Positions 17,644-25,857 of a stretch of 64,000 nt of DNA are shown piece by piece. A model generated the notes under the pieces. The model was not told the origin of the DNA. It searched no databases and was given only the letters and a program-made list of their open reading frames with translations. The position numbers and the translations under genes are program-made. The DNA is taken from contig NZ_SMFZ01000002.1 in assembly GCF_004339565.1 (NCBI RefSeq), forward strand, positions 1,364,001-1,428,000, read 5' to 3'. The stretch comes from Pseudonocardia endophytica (GTDB taxonomy: Bacteria > Actinomycetota > Actinomycetes > Mycobacteriales > Pseudonocardiaceae). Every line of letters starts with the position of its first letter. Positions within the stretch are counted from its first letter, which is position 1.

Positions 17644-18414
17644 TCAGCGAAGGAAGCGGTCCTCCGCGCCGACGGGGATCGCGGTGCGGCTCTCCATCTC
17701 CAGCGCCGCGGCCGCGTAGGCGCGGACGTGCCTGCTCATCCGGCGTACGGCGGCGTCCGGATCGTTGTCGCGGATCGCGCGGGTCACCGAGCGGTGCGCG
17801 CGCACCGTGATCGCGCGGACCTCGTCGTCGACGAAGCCTTCGTTGTTCGTCGCCGTGTAGATCGCGCGGGACAGCGCGAGCATCACGCCGGTGAGGATCT
17901 CGTTGTGGCTGGCGGTGGCGACCCCGACGTGCCAGTCCACGTTGGCCTGCAGGAACTCGTCCAGTCCATCCGCCTCGGCGATCCGGGAGTTCGCTGCCTC
18001 GAGTCGGTCGAGGTCCTCCGAGGTGCGGTGTTCGGCGGCGAGCCGGGCGCAGGACGGCTCGATCGCTTCGCGGGTCTCGTGCACCGAGGCCAGTCGGATC
18101 TGGCGGCCCCGGATCAGCAGCTCCAGGGAGTTGGCCACGGACTCCTCGCCAGGCGTGCGGACGAACGCCCCGCCGGCGCGTCCGGCCTTGATCCTGATGA
18201 GACCCTGCACCTCCAGGATGCGGAGTGCCTCGCGCACGGTGGTGCGGCTCATCCCGGTCTGGACGACGAGCTCGCGCTCCGGTGGGAGCGGTGTGCCTTC
18301 GACGTACTCGCCGGACAGGATGCGCTCGCGCAGCTCGGTGGCGAGCACGTCGGACGCCTTCGGCACCTCCATGTGGGAGAGCCGGATCTCCGATCGAGCC
18401 GGGTCGGCGGCCAT
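17644..18414 (-). CDS. GntR-family regulator, FadR/FCD subfamily
   Basis: A 256-residue repressor-type protein. The winged helix covers about residues 20-85 (LPPERELVVQTGMSRTTVREALRIL), followed by an all-helical FCD ligand domain with conserved His positions (NVDWHVGVATASHNEI and RAHRSVTRAI). FCD regulators bind organic acids or acyl-CoAs, often with a metal. Transcribed away from the monooxygenase and in the same direction as the CoA ligase 184 bp upstream. A GGTC-N-GACC-N-AAAA element in its own promoter recurs before the ligase gene, so it likely controls the ring-degradation genes and itself. Confidence 0.88.
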   Translation of the reverse strand: MAADPARSEIRLSHMEVPKASDVLATELRERILSGEYVEGTPLPPERELVVQTGMSRTTVREALRILEVQGLIRIKAGRAGGAFVRTPGEESVANSLELLIRGRQIRLASVHETREAIEPSCARLAAEHRTSEDLDRLEAANSRIAEADGLDEFLQANVDWHVGVATASHNEILTGVMLALSRAIYTATNNEGFVDDEVRAITVRAHRSVTRAIRDNDPDAAVRRMSRHVRAYAAAALEMESRTAIPVGAEDRFLR

Positions 18415-18437
18415 GGTGCGCTCCTGTCCGGTCTGAA

Positions 18438-18446
18438 GGTCGGACC
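18438..18446. promoter_or_regulatory. Candidate GntR operator GGTC-G-GACC, regulator promoter
   Basis: A 4-1-4 inverted repeat followed by C-AAAA, 24 bp upstream of the GntR start. Aligned with 20313-20321 the two share A-N-GGTC-N-GACC-N-AAAA. The form fits the TNGTNNNACNA core typical of FCD regulators. Confidence 0.55.
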
Positions 18447-18598
18447 CAAAAGATACCGGGCGTGGCGACGACCGCCCCGCGGCGGCGTCAGAGGGCTGTC
18501 AGAGGGCCTGGACGAGGACGGCGCGTATCGCGCGGTTCTCGTCGCACTCGGCCGCGACCAGGTCCCGTCGTTCGTCGGTGACGGCGGACTCCATCGCG

Positions 18599-20257
18599 TC
18601 AGGCTTCCCGGACCGTGTCACGCAGGACGAACTTCTGGACCTTGCCGGTGGCGGTCATCGGCATCTCGTCGACGACGACCACCTTCTCCGGGAGCTTCTG
18701 CAGCGCGATGTCGCGGCCCCGCAGGAACGTCGTGATGCCCTCGAGCGTCGGGGTCTCGCCCGGCTTCGGTACGACGACGGCGCAGACCTTCTCGCCGAGC
18801 CTCTCGTCCGGGTAGGCGACGACGGCGACCTGCGCGACCGCCGGGTGCGCCGCGACGTACCCCTCGACCTCCGCCGCGCTGATGTTCGTGCCGCCGCGGA
18901 TGATGATGTCCTTGAGGCGGCCGGACACGCGCAGGTAGCCGTGCTCGTCGGAGCGGCCGAGGTCGCCCGTGTGGTGCCAGCCGTCGCTGTCGATCGTGGC
19001 CGCGGTCCGCTCGGGGTCCCGCCAGTACCCGAGGACCCCGCCGGGGCCCCAGTAGCAGATCTCGCCCTCGTCGCCGGTCGGGACCTCGTGCCCGTCGGGG
19101 CCGACCAGCTTGATCCGGATACCGTCGAGAGCGGTGGAACCGTCGGAGCCCGCGCGTCGTTCGAGCGGATCGCCCGGATGGCAGCAGGTGCCGGCCATGA
19201 TCTCGGTGCACCCGTAGAGCGGCATGAGCACACCGCCGTCGAACGCGTCGTGGAACTCGGAGGCCAGCGCGGTGGGGATGGGGGCACCCGCGCAGAGCCA
19301 GAACCGCATCGAGGACAGGTCCCGTTCGGCGTCGCGCTGGGCGTCGAGCGCCATCCGCACGAAGGGTGTGGCGGTCGCACTGGCGGTGCAGCGGTACTGC
19401 TCGATGCGGCGCAGGCCCTCGCCCGGCTCCCAGACGTCGAGCAGGTGGGTCTCGGAGCCGACGGCCAGTGGCCCGAGCACCCCGACGACGAGCCCGGTGG
19501 CGTGCGCGACGGGGGACGGCATGAACATGACGTCGTCGGGGCGGGTCTGGAACACCTCGTGGGCGAGGCCACGTGCGGAGAAGTCCAGCGTGTTCCACGT
19601 GTGCACGCAGCCCTTTGCGGTGGACTCGGTGCCGGAGGTGTACACGATGACGTGCGCGTCGTCGGGGCCCGGGAACGCGCCCAGCTCGGCGTCGTCGGTC
19701 TCGGTGGTGCAGGCGGCGTCGAAGCTCAGCTCACCGTCTCCGGCCTCGGCGCGGGCGATCACCAGGGTCCCGAGCGCCGGACAGCCGTCCTTCAGCTCGC
19801 GGAACATCGCAGCGTGGTCGAACCCGCGGAACTCGCCGGTGGTGATGGCTGCGACGGCACCGGAGTTGCGCAGGACGTGCCCGACCTCGGTCTTGCGGTA
19901 GACCGTCATGATCGGGACGAGAACGGCGCCGATCCGGGCGACAGCCAGGTAACCGACGACGAACTCGGCCCAGTTCGGGAGCTGCATCGCCACCCGGTCA
20001 CCCGGCCGCACTCCGGCTCGCAGCAGCGCGGCGCCGAGACCGCGGGCCCGTTCACGTACGGACGCGTAGTCCAGCTCGACCACCCCGTCGGAGACGAAAC
20101 GCCGGGTCGGCGTCTCGTCGGCCCAGCGATCCAACAGGGCGGCGGCCGAGCCGCCCTTCCACCAACCTCGTCGACGGAACTCCTCGATCGACGCGTCGTC
20201 GTAGCGGTCGTGCACGGACAGGGCGGGGGACTCCGCAGTGACCATCAGCAGCTCCAT
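18599..20257 (-). CDS. AMP-forming acyl-CoA ligase (cyclohexanecarboxylate-CoA ligase/AliA-like)
   Basis: A 552-residue ANL-superfamily ligase. The P-loop is YTSGTESTAKG, the adenine motif YGCTEIMAGT, the hinge-preceding motif GWHHTGDLGR, and the catalytic lysine lies in TATGKVQK. It forms acyl-adenylate then acyl-CoA. The neighbouring BadI and decayed BadH genes suggest an alicyclic or aromatic carboxylate substrate, hence AliA-like (inference). Start uncertain: a second ATG at 20245 has GGAG six bases upstream and may be the true start. A probable GntR operator lies 56 bp upstream of the first ATG. Confidence 0.85.
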   Translation of the reverse strand: MELLMVTAESPALSVHDRYDDASIEEFRRRGWWKGGSAAALLDRWADETPTRRFVSDGVVELDYASVRERARGLGAALLRAGVRPGDRVAMQLPNWAEFVVGYLAVARIGAVLVPIMTVYRKTEVGHVLRNSGAVAAITTGEFRGFDHAAMFRELKDGCPALGTLVIARAEAGDGELSFDAACTTETDDAELGAFPGPDDAHVIVYTSGTESTAKGCVHTWNTLDFSARGLAHEVFQTRPDDVMFMPSPVAHATGLVVGVLGPLAVGSETHLLDVWEPGEGLRRIEQYRCTASATATPFVRMALDAQRDAERDLSSMRFWLCAGAPIPTALASEFHDAFDGGVLMPLYGCTEIMAGTCCHPGDPLERRAGSDGSTALDGIRIKLVGPDGHEVPTGDEGEICYWGPGGVLGYWRDPERTAATIDSDGWHHTGDLGRSDEHGYLRVSGRLKDIIIRGGTNISAAEVEGYVAAHPAVAQVAVVAYPDERLGEKVCAVVVPKPGETPTLEGITTFLRGRDIALQKLPEKVVVVDEMPMTATGKVQKFVLRDTVREA

Positions 20258-20312
20258 CGCAGACCTGTGACCGAGGCCACGAGCGTAGCCAGATCAGGTC
20301 GAATGCATCAAT

Positions 20313-20321
20313 GGTCAGACC
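20313..20321. promoter_or_regulatory. Candidate GntR operator GGTC-A-GACC, ligase promoter
   Basis: Same GGTC-N-GACC-N-AAAA element as in the GntR promoter, in the region between the CoA ligase (-) and the SDR relic (+). Placement suits control of one or both directions. Confidence 0.55.
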
Positions 20322-20366
20322 GAAAATTGTCCGGCTCGGCCCGCTCCCGATCGCCCCGTCGCGACC

Positions 20367-20840
20367 GTGACGAGTCCGACGGTCGCGCAGGCCTGTTCCG
20401 AGGGCGCCGCGCCCTCGATCCGCGACGCGGGCGGCACCGCCGTCACCGTCGAGGGCGCGCCCCGGTCGATCGACCACCCGGTCGTGACCGTCGGCTCGGA
20501 CGCCGGACGGGTCGGATCCTCCCTCGAAGAGGTGTACTCGGGCGCCGAGGGGCATCATCGCGTTCACCAGGACGGCCCGCGAGGTCGCGACGAAGGGGGT
20601 CACCGCGAACACCGTGTGCCCCGGCCCGACCGACACCCCCGCGCTCCGGACGTCCGCCGACGACTCCGGCCAGGACGCCGACACGGTGCTCGGCGGGACG
20701 ACCCGCGCCGTGCCGATGACGCGACTCGCCCACCCCGACGAGGTGGCCGACGCCGTCGCGGTCGTCGCGTCCGACGGCGGCGGCTCCATCACCGGCCAGA
20801 CCCTGTCGGTCAGCGGCGGGCCGACCGTGTCCCGAGGAGG
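20367..20840 (+). pseudogene. Decayed BadH-like SDR (2-hydroxycyclohexanecarboxyl-CoA dehydrogenase relic)
   Basis: SDR fragments lie in order but not in one intact frame. From GTG 20367 come a possible start (TSPTVA), IRDAGGTAVTVEG, then VTVGSDAGRVGSS and VYSGAEG. The frame then shifts near 20549-20552 in a G-run, and the next frame continues GIIAFTRTAREVATKGV, NTVCPGPTDTP and SITGQTLSVSGG. The Rossmann loop and about 75 central residues are missing, the YxxxK lysine is Glu, and no stop remains before the next gene. SDAGRVGSS, CPGPTDT and LSVSGG are hallmarks of BadH, and BadI is next door. Sequencing error could explain the shift but not the deletions. Confidence 0.7.
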
Positions 20841-20845
20841 AGTTC

Positions 20846-21613
20846 ATGACCGATGTGGTGCGGACCGAGGACGCCGGGAGCGGCGTCCTCGTCGCGACGA
20901 TGGACCGGGCGCCCGCCAACGCGCTGGGCCCGCCGATCATCGAGGGGCTGGAGTCCGCCGTCGACGAGGCCGGCCGCGGCTTCCGCGCGCTCGTGCTGAC
21001 CTCGGCGATCCCGCGGTTCTTCGTGGCCGGCGCGGACATCAGGTACATGACCGGCATCGACGCGGCCGGGTTCGCGGCCTACGGCGAGCGGCTACGGACG
21101 CTGCTGGACCGGATCGCGGGACCCGACCTGGTCACGATCGCCGCCGTCGAGGGCGTCGCGCTCGGCGGCGGGCTGGAGCTGGCGATGGCCGCGACGATGC
21201 GGGTGTCCGGTGCGGACGCTGCGTTCGGCCTGCCCGAGGCGAGGCTCGGCCTGATCCCGGGAGCCGGTGGCACGCAACGGCTCCCACGGCTCGTCGGCCG
21301 CGGGCGGGCGATCGACATCATGGCGACGGCCCGGCAGGTCCCGGCGGCCGAGGCGCACGCGATCGGGCTCGTCGACCGGCTCGTCGACGCAGGCGGTGCC
21401 CGGGATGCCGCCGTCGAGCTGGCTACGCAGCTGGCCGCGGGGTCGCGTCCGGCGCTGGCCGCCGTCGTGCGGACCGTGGACGCCGCGTTCGACCGTCCGC
21501 CGGCCGAGGGGATGCGCTACGAGGCCCAGCAGGTCGACGCCCTGTTCTCCGGCGCCGACGCGGCCGAGGGGCTGTCCGCGTTCGTGGAGAAGCGCCCACC
21601 GACGTTCGGCTGA
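20846..21613 (+). CDS. Enoyl-CoA hydratase (crotonase family)
   Basis: A 255-residue crotonase. The oxyanion hole is formed by FVAGADI and GGGLELAMA, and both catalytic glutamates are present (GGGLE and LPEARLG), so true hydratase chemistry is likely. The ATG follows GAGGAGG. With BadI and the BadH relic beside it, it could be the cyclohex-1-ene-carboxyl-CoA hydratase (BadK role), but similarity to generic hydratases is equal by eye. It converges on badI across a nested hairpin. Confidence 0.85.
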   Translation: MTDVVRTEDAGSGVLVATMDRAPANALGPPIIEGLESAVDEAGRGFRALVLTSAIPRFFVAGADIRYMTGIDAAGFAAYGERLRTLLDRIAGPDLVTIAAVEGVALGGGLELAMAATMRVSGADAAFGLPEARLGLIPGAGGTQRLPRLVGRGRAIDIMATARQVPAAEAHAIGLVDRLVDAGGARDAAVELATQLAAGSRPALAAVVRTVDAAFDRPPAEGMRYEAQQVDALFSGADAAEGLSAFVEKRPPTFG

Positions 21614-21638
21614 ACGACCGCGGGGCTCGCCTCCCCGT

Positions 21639-21702
21639 GTGATCGGCGGGCGCGGAGCGATCCGGCCACTGGTGGCCGTCATCCTCCCGACCCGCCGATC
21701 AC
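21639..21702. terminator. Nested hairpin between convergent hydratase and badI
   Basis: Outer arms GTGATCGGCGGG (21639-21650) and its exact complement (21691-21702), with an inner 7-bp CGGCCAC/GTGGCCG hairpin at 21663-21678. It sits between convergent genes. Confidence 0.65.
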
Positions 21703-21717
21703 GCCCGCTGTTGCGCC

Positions 21718-22518
21718 TCAGTGCGAACGGTACGTCGAGAAGTCGGGCCGGCGCTTCTCGTTGAACGCGGTGATGCCCTCGCGCGCCTCGTCGCTCTCGC
21801 CGAAGAGCTTCAGCGTCGTGAAGGCCATGTTCCCGATGCTGACCATGTGCTCGGTGTCGGTGTTGAACGACTGCTTGAGCACCTTCAGCGCGGTGGGGGA
21901 GTAGGCCAGCATCGTGTCCGCCCACGTGCGGACCTCGTCGCGCAGCTCCGCGGCGGGGACCACGCGGTTGACGAGTCCCCAGTCCAGGGCCTCCTCGGCG
22001 GAGAGACGGCGCAGCATGAACCAGATCTCCCGGGCGCGCTTCTCGCCGACCACGCGGGCGAGGTAGCCGGACCCGAGCCCGGCGTCGAAGGAGCCGACCC
22101 GCGGCCCGTTCTGCCCGAACGTCGCCGTGTCGGCCGCGATCGACAGGTCGGCGAGCACGTGCAGCACGTGGCCACCGCCGATGGCGACACCGTTCACGGC
22201 GGCGACCACCGGCTTGGGCACGTCGCGGATCACCCGGTGCAGGGCCTCGACCTCGAACAGCCCGGTCTGCGACGGTCCGTAGTCGCCGGTCTCCATCCGC
22301 TGCTTCTGGTCGCCGCCGGAGCAGAACGCCTTCTCCCCGGCGCCGGTGAGCGCGATGACACCGACCCCGTCGTCCGCCCACGCGAGCTTGAACGCGAGCA
22401 CCAGCTCGTCGACCGTCTGCGCGCGGAACGCGTTGTAGCGCTCCGGCCGGTTGATCGTGATCCAGGCCAGGCCGTTGTCGACCTCGTAGACGACGTCGGT
22501 GAACTCCTCGGGATCCAT
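21718..22518 (-). CDS. badI: 2-ketocyclohexanecarboxyl-CoA hydrolase (BadI)
   Basis: A 266-residue MenB/BadI-type crotonase. It matches BadI in phrases such as ITINRPERYNAFRAQTVDEL, CSGGDQKQR, VAIGGGHVLHVLADL, GPRVGSFDAG and FNTDTEHM. The MenB-like SFDAG aspartate is present and the two hydratase glutamates are absent, as expected for ring-opening C-C hydrolysis giving pimeloyl-CoA. ATG at 22518 is chosen for GAGGAAGGGG upstream and because the family begins there. BadI completes a beta-oxidation-like route for alicyclic acids. The preceding dehydrogenase step (BadH) is broken here. Confidence 0.85.
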   Translation of the reverse strand: MDPEEFTDVVYEVDNGLAWITINRPERYNAFRAQTVDELVLAFKLAWADDGVGVIALTGAGEKAFCSGGDQKQRMETGDYGPSQTGLFEVEALHRVIRDVPKPVVAAVNGVAIGGGHVLHVLADLSIAADTATFGQNGPRVGSFDAGLGSGYLARVVGEKRAREIWFMLRRLSAEEALDWGLVNRVVPAAELRDEVRTWADTMLAYSPTALKVLKQSFNTDTEHMVSIGNMAFTTLKLFGESDEAREGITAFNEKRRPDFSTYRSH

Positions 22519-22727
22519 GCTGCCCCTTCCTCGACAGTGAGTGCGACCGGATCGGAGGTTCGCAGACGCGAACGGCCGCTGCCCGGGTGCAACCGGAACC
22601 GCTATCTGGGTGCGGCCGACTCCGGACAACGGCTGATGTGGTGTTCGCATCGTGACATATTCGGCCCAACCTTTATGCCGTCAGTCCGAACCGGTCTGGA
22701 ACGGTCGGGCGGAGAGCGATGGACGGT

Positions 22728-23207
22728 CTACGACGACCCGGAGACCGCTCCCTCGACCACGCGCTTGATCGCCGCGAGCGTGGCCGGGATGCCGGAGCGG
22801 GCGTCGGCGACGCGCACCGCGATCTCGTGCTCGGCGTCGTCGCCGTACTTCTCGTGGAAGAACGTCCGCCCCCGCTCGCGGAACTCCCACGTCTCGGTCA
22901 GCCTGGTGCCGTCGCCCTCGGGTTCCATCTCGTAGCCCCAGCGCACCAGCCCGCCGTTGACCTCCCACGCGAACGCGCGACCGGGGTCGGCGACGACGAC
23001 CTCGCCGGTGGTGCTCCACTCCCGGTCCGGCTTGCGGTTGTGGCCCGTGAACCGGGCGCCCACCCGCGGGCCGTCGCCGTCCTCCCAGTCGCAGCCGACG
23101 CAGATCGGGCTCCACTCGCCGGTGCGCGTCACGTCGGAGACGGTGGTGTACACCAGCTGCGGCGGTGCGTCGACGAGGACGGAGTCGGCGAACGAGAACT
23201 CGGCCAT
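22728..23207 (-). CDS. SRPBCC (START-like) family protein
   Basis: A 159-residue protein starting MAEFSFADSVLVDAPPQ, with the pattern of polyketide-cyclase/SRPBCC lipid-binding folds (VYTTVSDVTRTGEWSP, GARFTGHNR, TRLTETWEF). It has a hydrophobic cavity fold by family, no catalytic residues I can assign. The longer upstream frame is rejected because its first 44 residues are Arg/Pro-rich and unconserved in character. Function unknown. Confidence 0.7.
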   Translation of the reverse strand: MAEFSFADSVLVDAPPQLVYTTVSDVTRTGEWSPICVGCDWEDGDGPRVGARFTGHNRKPDREWSTTGEVVVADPGRAFAWEVNGGLVRWGYEMEPEGDGTRLTETWEFRERGRTFFHEKYGDDAEHEIAVRVADARSGIPATLAAIKRVVEGAVSGSS

Positions 23208-23378
23208 GCCCTCGACCCTAGTGCTGCGGCGGCTCGAAGTCGGCGCCGATGAGGGCGGCAGCGGGAACTCCGGCCGGGCGGCTCGGCGATCAGCTCCGCC
23301 TTGCCGCCGACGTGGCCCAGGACGGGCACGGCTCGGCACGACGCCCCCGAACGTGAGGCGGCCGGGGAGCGCCGCCGG

Positions 23379-24587
23379 TCAGAGAGCCAGCAGCTCCGTG
23401 CTCTGCAGGCCGAGCCGGTCCAGGTCGGCGCGCACCTCGCCGCGGTAGATCGGGTTCATCAGCACGACCGACCGGGGAGGCGTTCGGGTGAGGTCCGCGG
23501 GCGCGACGATCGGCAGGCCGGGGCCCGCGATGTAGCGTCCCTGCAGGCCGGGGTTGATGTCGACGACGGCCCGCACCGGCGCGGCGTCGGCGCCGAGCAT
23601 GGCCAGGAACGTGAGCCCCTTGGCCCCTCCGCCCCAGACGGCGACCGGATCGCCCGCCGCGGAGCGCTCGCCCATCCACGCGCCCCAGGACCGCACACCG
23701 TCGCGCACCGTGTCGGCGAACGCCCGGCACGCACCGTCCAGATCGGACAGCGTCCCGGCGGGAACCGCGGCGGACCCGTCCGGACCGGCGTCCGGGGCCG
23801 TCGCCTCGGCGACCACGTACTGGTCGTCGTAGGTCGTGCGGGCGGCGACCTCGCCGAAGCCGATGCCGCGCAGGTAGCCGGTCACCGTCTCCGGGGTGAA
23901 GTACGAGCAGTGCTCGTACTGCAGGTCCCAGAACGCGCCCTCGGCCAGGATCCGGCCGAGGTCCGGGACCTCGGCCAGGAACGCGGGCACCGCTGCCTTG
24001 CGCATACCGGTGACGATCTCGTCGCCGAACGACCGAAGCGCCGGGATGTGCTCGAGCGTGTGCCGGCAGACGACGGCGGACGTGCCCGGCTCGATCTGCC
24101 GCGCGTCGAACTCGGAGGGCAGCGCCGTCAGGCGACCGGTCAGATCGGCGGGCACCCGGTCGGCCGCGAAGTGCGGGTCGATCCCGGTGACGCCGCCCAC
24201 CCCGGCGCGGAGCATCTCGACGGCGAAGTCACCCGCCCCGCACCCGATCTCGACGACGTGGGTGCCGGTCAGCCGGTACCGGGCGGTCCAGTCCGCCGAC
24301 AGTTCCGCCGCGTACGCCGCGAAGCGCGGTGAGTTGTGCTGGGACTCCTCGTGCGAGCCGGTGTAGTCCAGCAGCGCCGGGTCGAACGCGCGGTTGAACA
24401 CCACACCGCACGCCGGGCAGAGGCACAGCTCCTGGTCCCCGACGGTGACCCGGCGCGCCGCCTCCGGCGTGTCGAACACGGCCGTACCGTGCACCGGGAG
24501 CCCGGTCAGCGCGATGAACGGCTCGTTCGCCGGCGTCGCGCAGGCCGGGCAGGCGGTGGAGATCGGCGCGGCGTGCGGGTCGGTCAC
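23379..24587 (-). CDS. Class I SAM methyltransferase with N-terminal zinc motif (C-methyltransferase-like)
   Basis: A 402-residue protein. Two CPAC pairs (C13/C16 and C57/C60) form a zinc motif. A methyltransferase domain follows with VVEIGCGAGDF as the SAM site and CRHTLEHIP, and the C-terminal third has VAVWGGGAKGLTFLAML, a second Rossmann-like unit as in Methyltransf_14 proteins. This three-part layout matches sugar C-methyltransferases of the TylC3/NovU kind. Its GTG overlaps the stop of the oxygenase gene by four bases, so the two are coupled. Substrate unknown: no deoxysugar genes are nearby. Confidence 0.78.
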   Translation of the reverse strand: MTDPHAAPISTACPACATPANEPFIALTGLPVHGTAVFDTPEAARRVTVGDQELCLCPACGVVFNRAFDPALLDYTGSHEESQHNSPRFAAYAAELSADWTARYRLTGTHVVEIGCGAGDFAVEMLRAGVGGVTGIDPHFAADRVPADLTGRLTALPSEFDARQIEPGTSAVVCRHTLEHIPALRSFGDEIVTGMRKAAVPAFLAEVPDLGRILAEGAFWDLQYEHCSYFTPETVTGYLRGIGFGEVAARTTYDDQYVVAEATAPDAGPDGSAAVPAGTLSDLDGACRAFADTVRDGVRSWGAWMGERSAAGDPVAVWGGGAKGLTFLAMLGADAAPVRAVVDINPGLQGRYIAGPGLPIVAPADLTRTPPRSVVLMNPIYRGEVRADLDRLGLQSTELLAL

Positions 24588-25465
24588 CGGGTCGCGGACG
24601 CGACCATCAGGTCGTCGACGTTCAGCGGGGCGAGGTCGGACACGCGCAGGAAGTCGCCGAGCGTCGTGCCGGTCGCTCCACTGTCGACGTTGCGCGGCCC
24701 GCGGTTCTCCCGGACGTCGTCGATGTTGATCGTGCGCAGGTCGTAGGAGAACCGCGTGACGCCGGACGTGTTGGGGGCCGACGCGTGCAGGTGGTTCGAC
24801 GAGAACATGAAGATGTCGCCCGACCCGCCCGCGATGCGGATCTCGCTGCGGCTGTCGAAGTCCTCCAGCGGCACCGGGTGCGGCCGGTCGTCCTTGGACA
24901 GCTTCTCGGCCGCCGCGTGCCGGTGCTTGGCGACCCACTCCTCGTAGTCGTAGGCGTTGGACGCGTTGCGCACCGGCTTGTCGAAGAAGTCGGTGTACAT
25001 GCTCATCACGTTGCCGCCGACGACCGGGAACACCGGAGTCCAGTAGTTCAGGAGCTGCTGCGGGTGGCCGTACCACATGTCGCGGTGGGCCTTGTAGTTG
25101 TAGCTGACGCCCGCGGTGAGGAACTGGTCGGCCGGGATCACGCGCAGGCGGGGGATGTCGAAGTAGGTGGTCTCCGGGTCCATGCCCAGGTCCACCGCGA
25201 ACTGCTGGCACAGCTCCTTCGTGCGCTGCCCGTTGGTGAACTCGGACTTCAGCGGGCCGACCCGGCGGACGAACTCCTCGACGTCCATCTCGTACTGCGC
25301 GCGTTCCGGGTCGAGACCGGTGAACGCCTCGGAGATCAGGTTCTTCGCATGGTCCACGAAGGCCAGCGCGCCAGGGCGGCCGCTGTAGAGGTGGAAGTCC
25401 CCGGAGAACAACGACTGACGACGCTCGTCGTCCGAGATGTCCCGGTTGAGATAGATCGTGATCAC
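24584..25465 (-). CDS. Fe(II)/2-oxoglutarate oxygenase, PhyH-like
   Basis: A 293-residue double-stranded beta-helix oxygenase. The iron facial triad is visible as H127-R-D129 (AHRDMW) with distal H225 or H227 (NHLHASAPN), and R238 (VTRFSYD) can bind 2-oxoglutarate. Because the carboxylate ligand is Asp, it should hydroxylate rather than halogenate. GTG 25465 is preferred because upstream residues look like noncoding translation and AGGGG precedes it. Coupled to the methyltransferase downstream, suggesting a two-step tailoring of one molecule. Confidence 0.75.
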   Translation of the reverse strand: MITIYLNRDISDDERRQSLFSGDFHLYSGRPGALAFVDHAKNLISEAFTGLDPERAQYEMDVEEFVRRVGPLKSEFTNGQRTKELCQQFAVDLGMDPETTYFDIPRLRVIPADQFLTAGVSYNYKAHRDMWYGHPQQLLNYWTPVFPVVGGNVMSMYTDFFDKPVRNASNAYDYEEWVAKHRHAAAEKLSKDDRPHPVPLEDFDSRSEIRIAGGSGDIFMFSSNHLHASAPNTSGVTRFSYDLRTINIDDVRENRGPRNVDSGATGTTLGDFLRVSDLAPLNVDDLMVASATR

Positions 25466-25857
25466 CGACGGTTCCCCTGCCTCGATGCGCAATGGGCGTT
25501 GCCGAGCGAGAGTAGCACCGGCCGTTGCGGGGGTGCCGCGATGTCCGGTTCGGCAGCGTTGTCGCAGCTCAGAGACGGTTCTCCGGGGGCGGGGTGACGG
25601 CCCGATCACCGGACGTATCGCCCGGATCGCACCCCGTGTTCCGCGGCACTGCCGGAGGAGCGGATCACCCGTCGGAGTGTGCCCATGGGGTGGTCCGCTC
25701 GCGCTCCGTCCGTGCCGTTCCGTCGACCGTGAAAGGGGGAGATCGGGGCTTGGGTGCTCGTGCAGGCCGTCGTACCGCGCGAGGATGTCCCCGGACCCGC
25801 TCGCGACGCCGACCGGCGCGCTCGGGACACCCGCACCGACCACATGAGGAGACGCCC
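25466..25857. other. Intergenic region between oxygenase and PrsW genes
   Basis: About 390 bp between divergent genes. Open frames here have no recognisable domain or convincing RBS. It must hold both promoters, but I see no clear -10/-35 pair, repeat or RNA element. Confidence 0.5.

Noticed and set aside
18578..20719. A 713-codon plus-strand frame opposite the CoA ligase
   Set aside because: Antisense shadow of an intact ANL ligase; its last part only overlaps the SDR relic in a wrong frame.
23208..23378. Small minus-strand ORF starting PVLGHVGGKAELIAEP
   Set aside because: No RBS, overlaps the SRPBCC start, and only the first 17 residues look protein-like; perhaps a relic, not supportable.
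24584..25465. Non-haem iron halogenase
   Set aside because: The iron motif is HRD with an Asp ligand; halogenases have Ala or Gly there.
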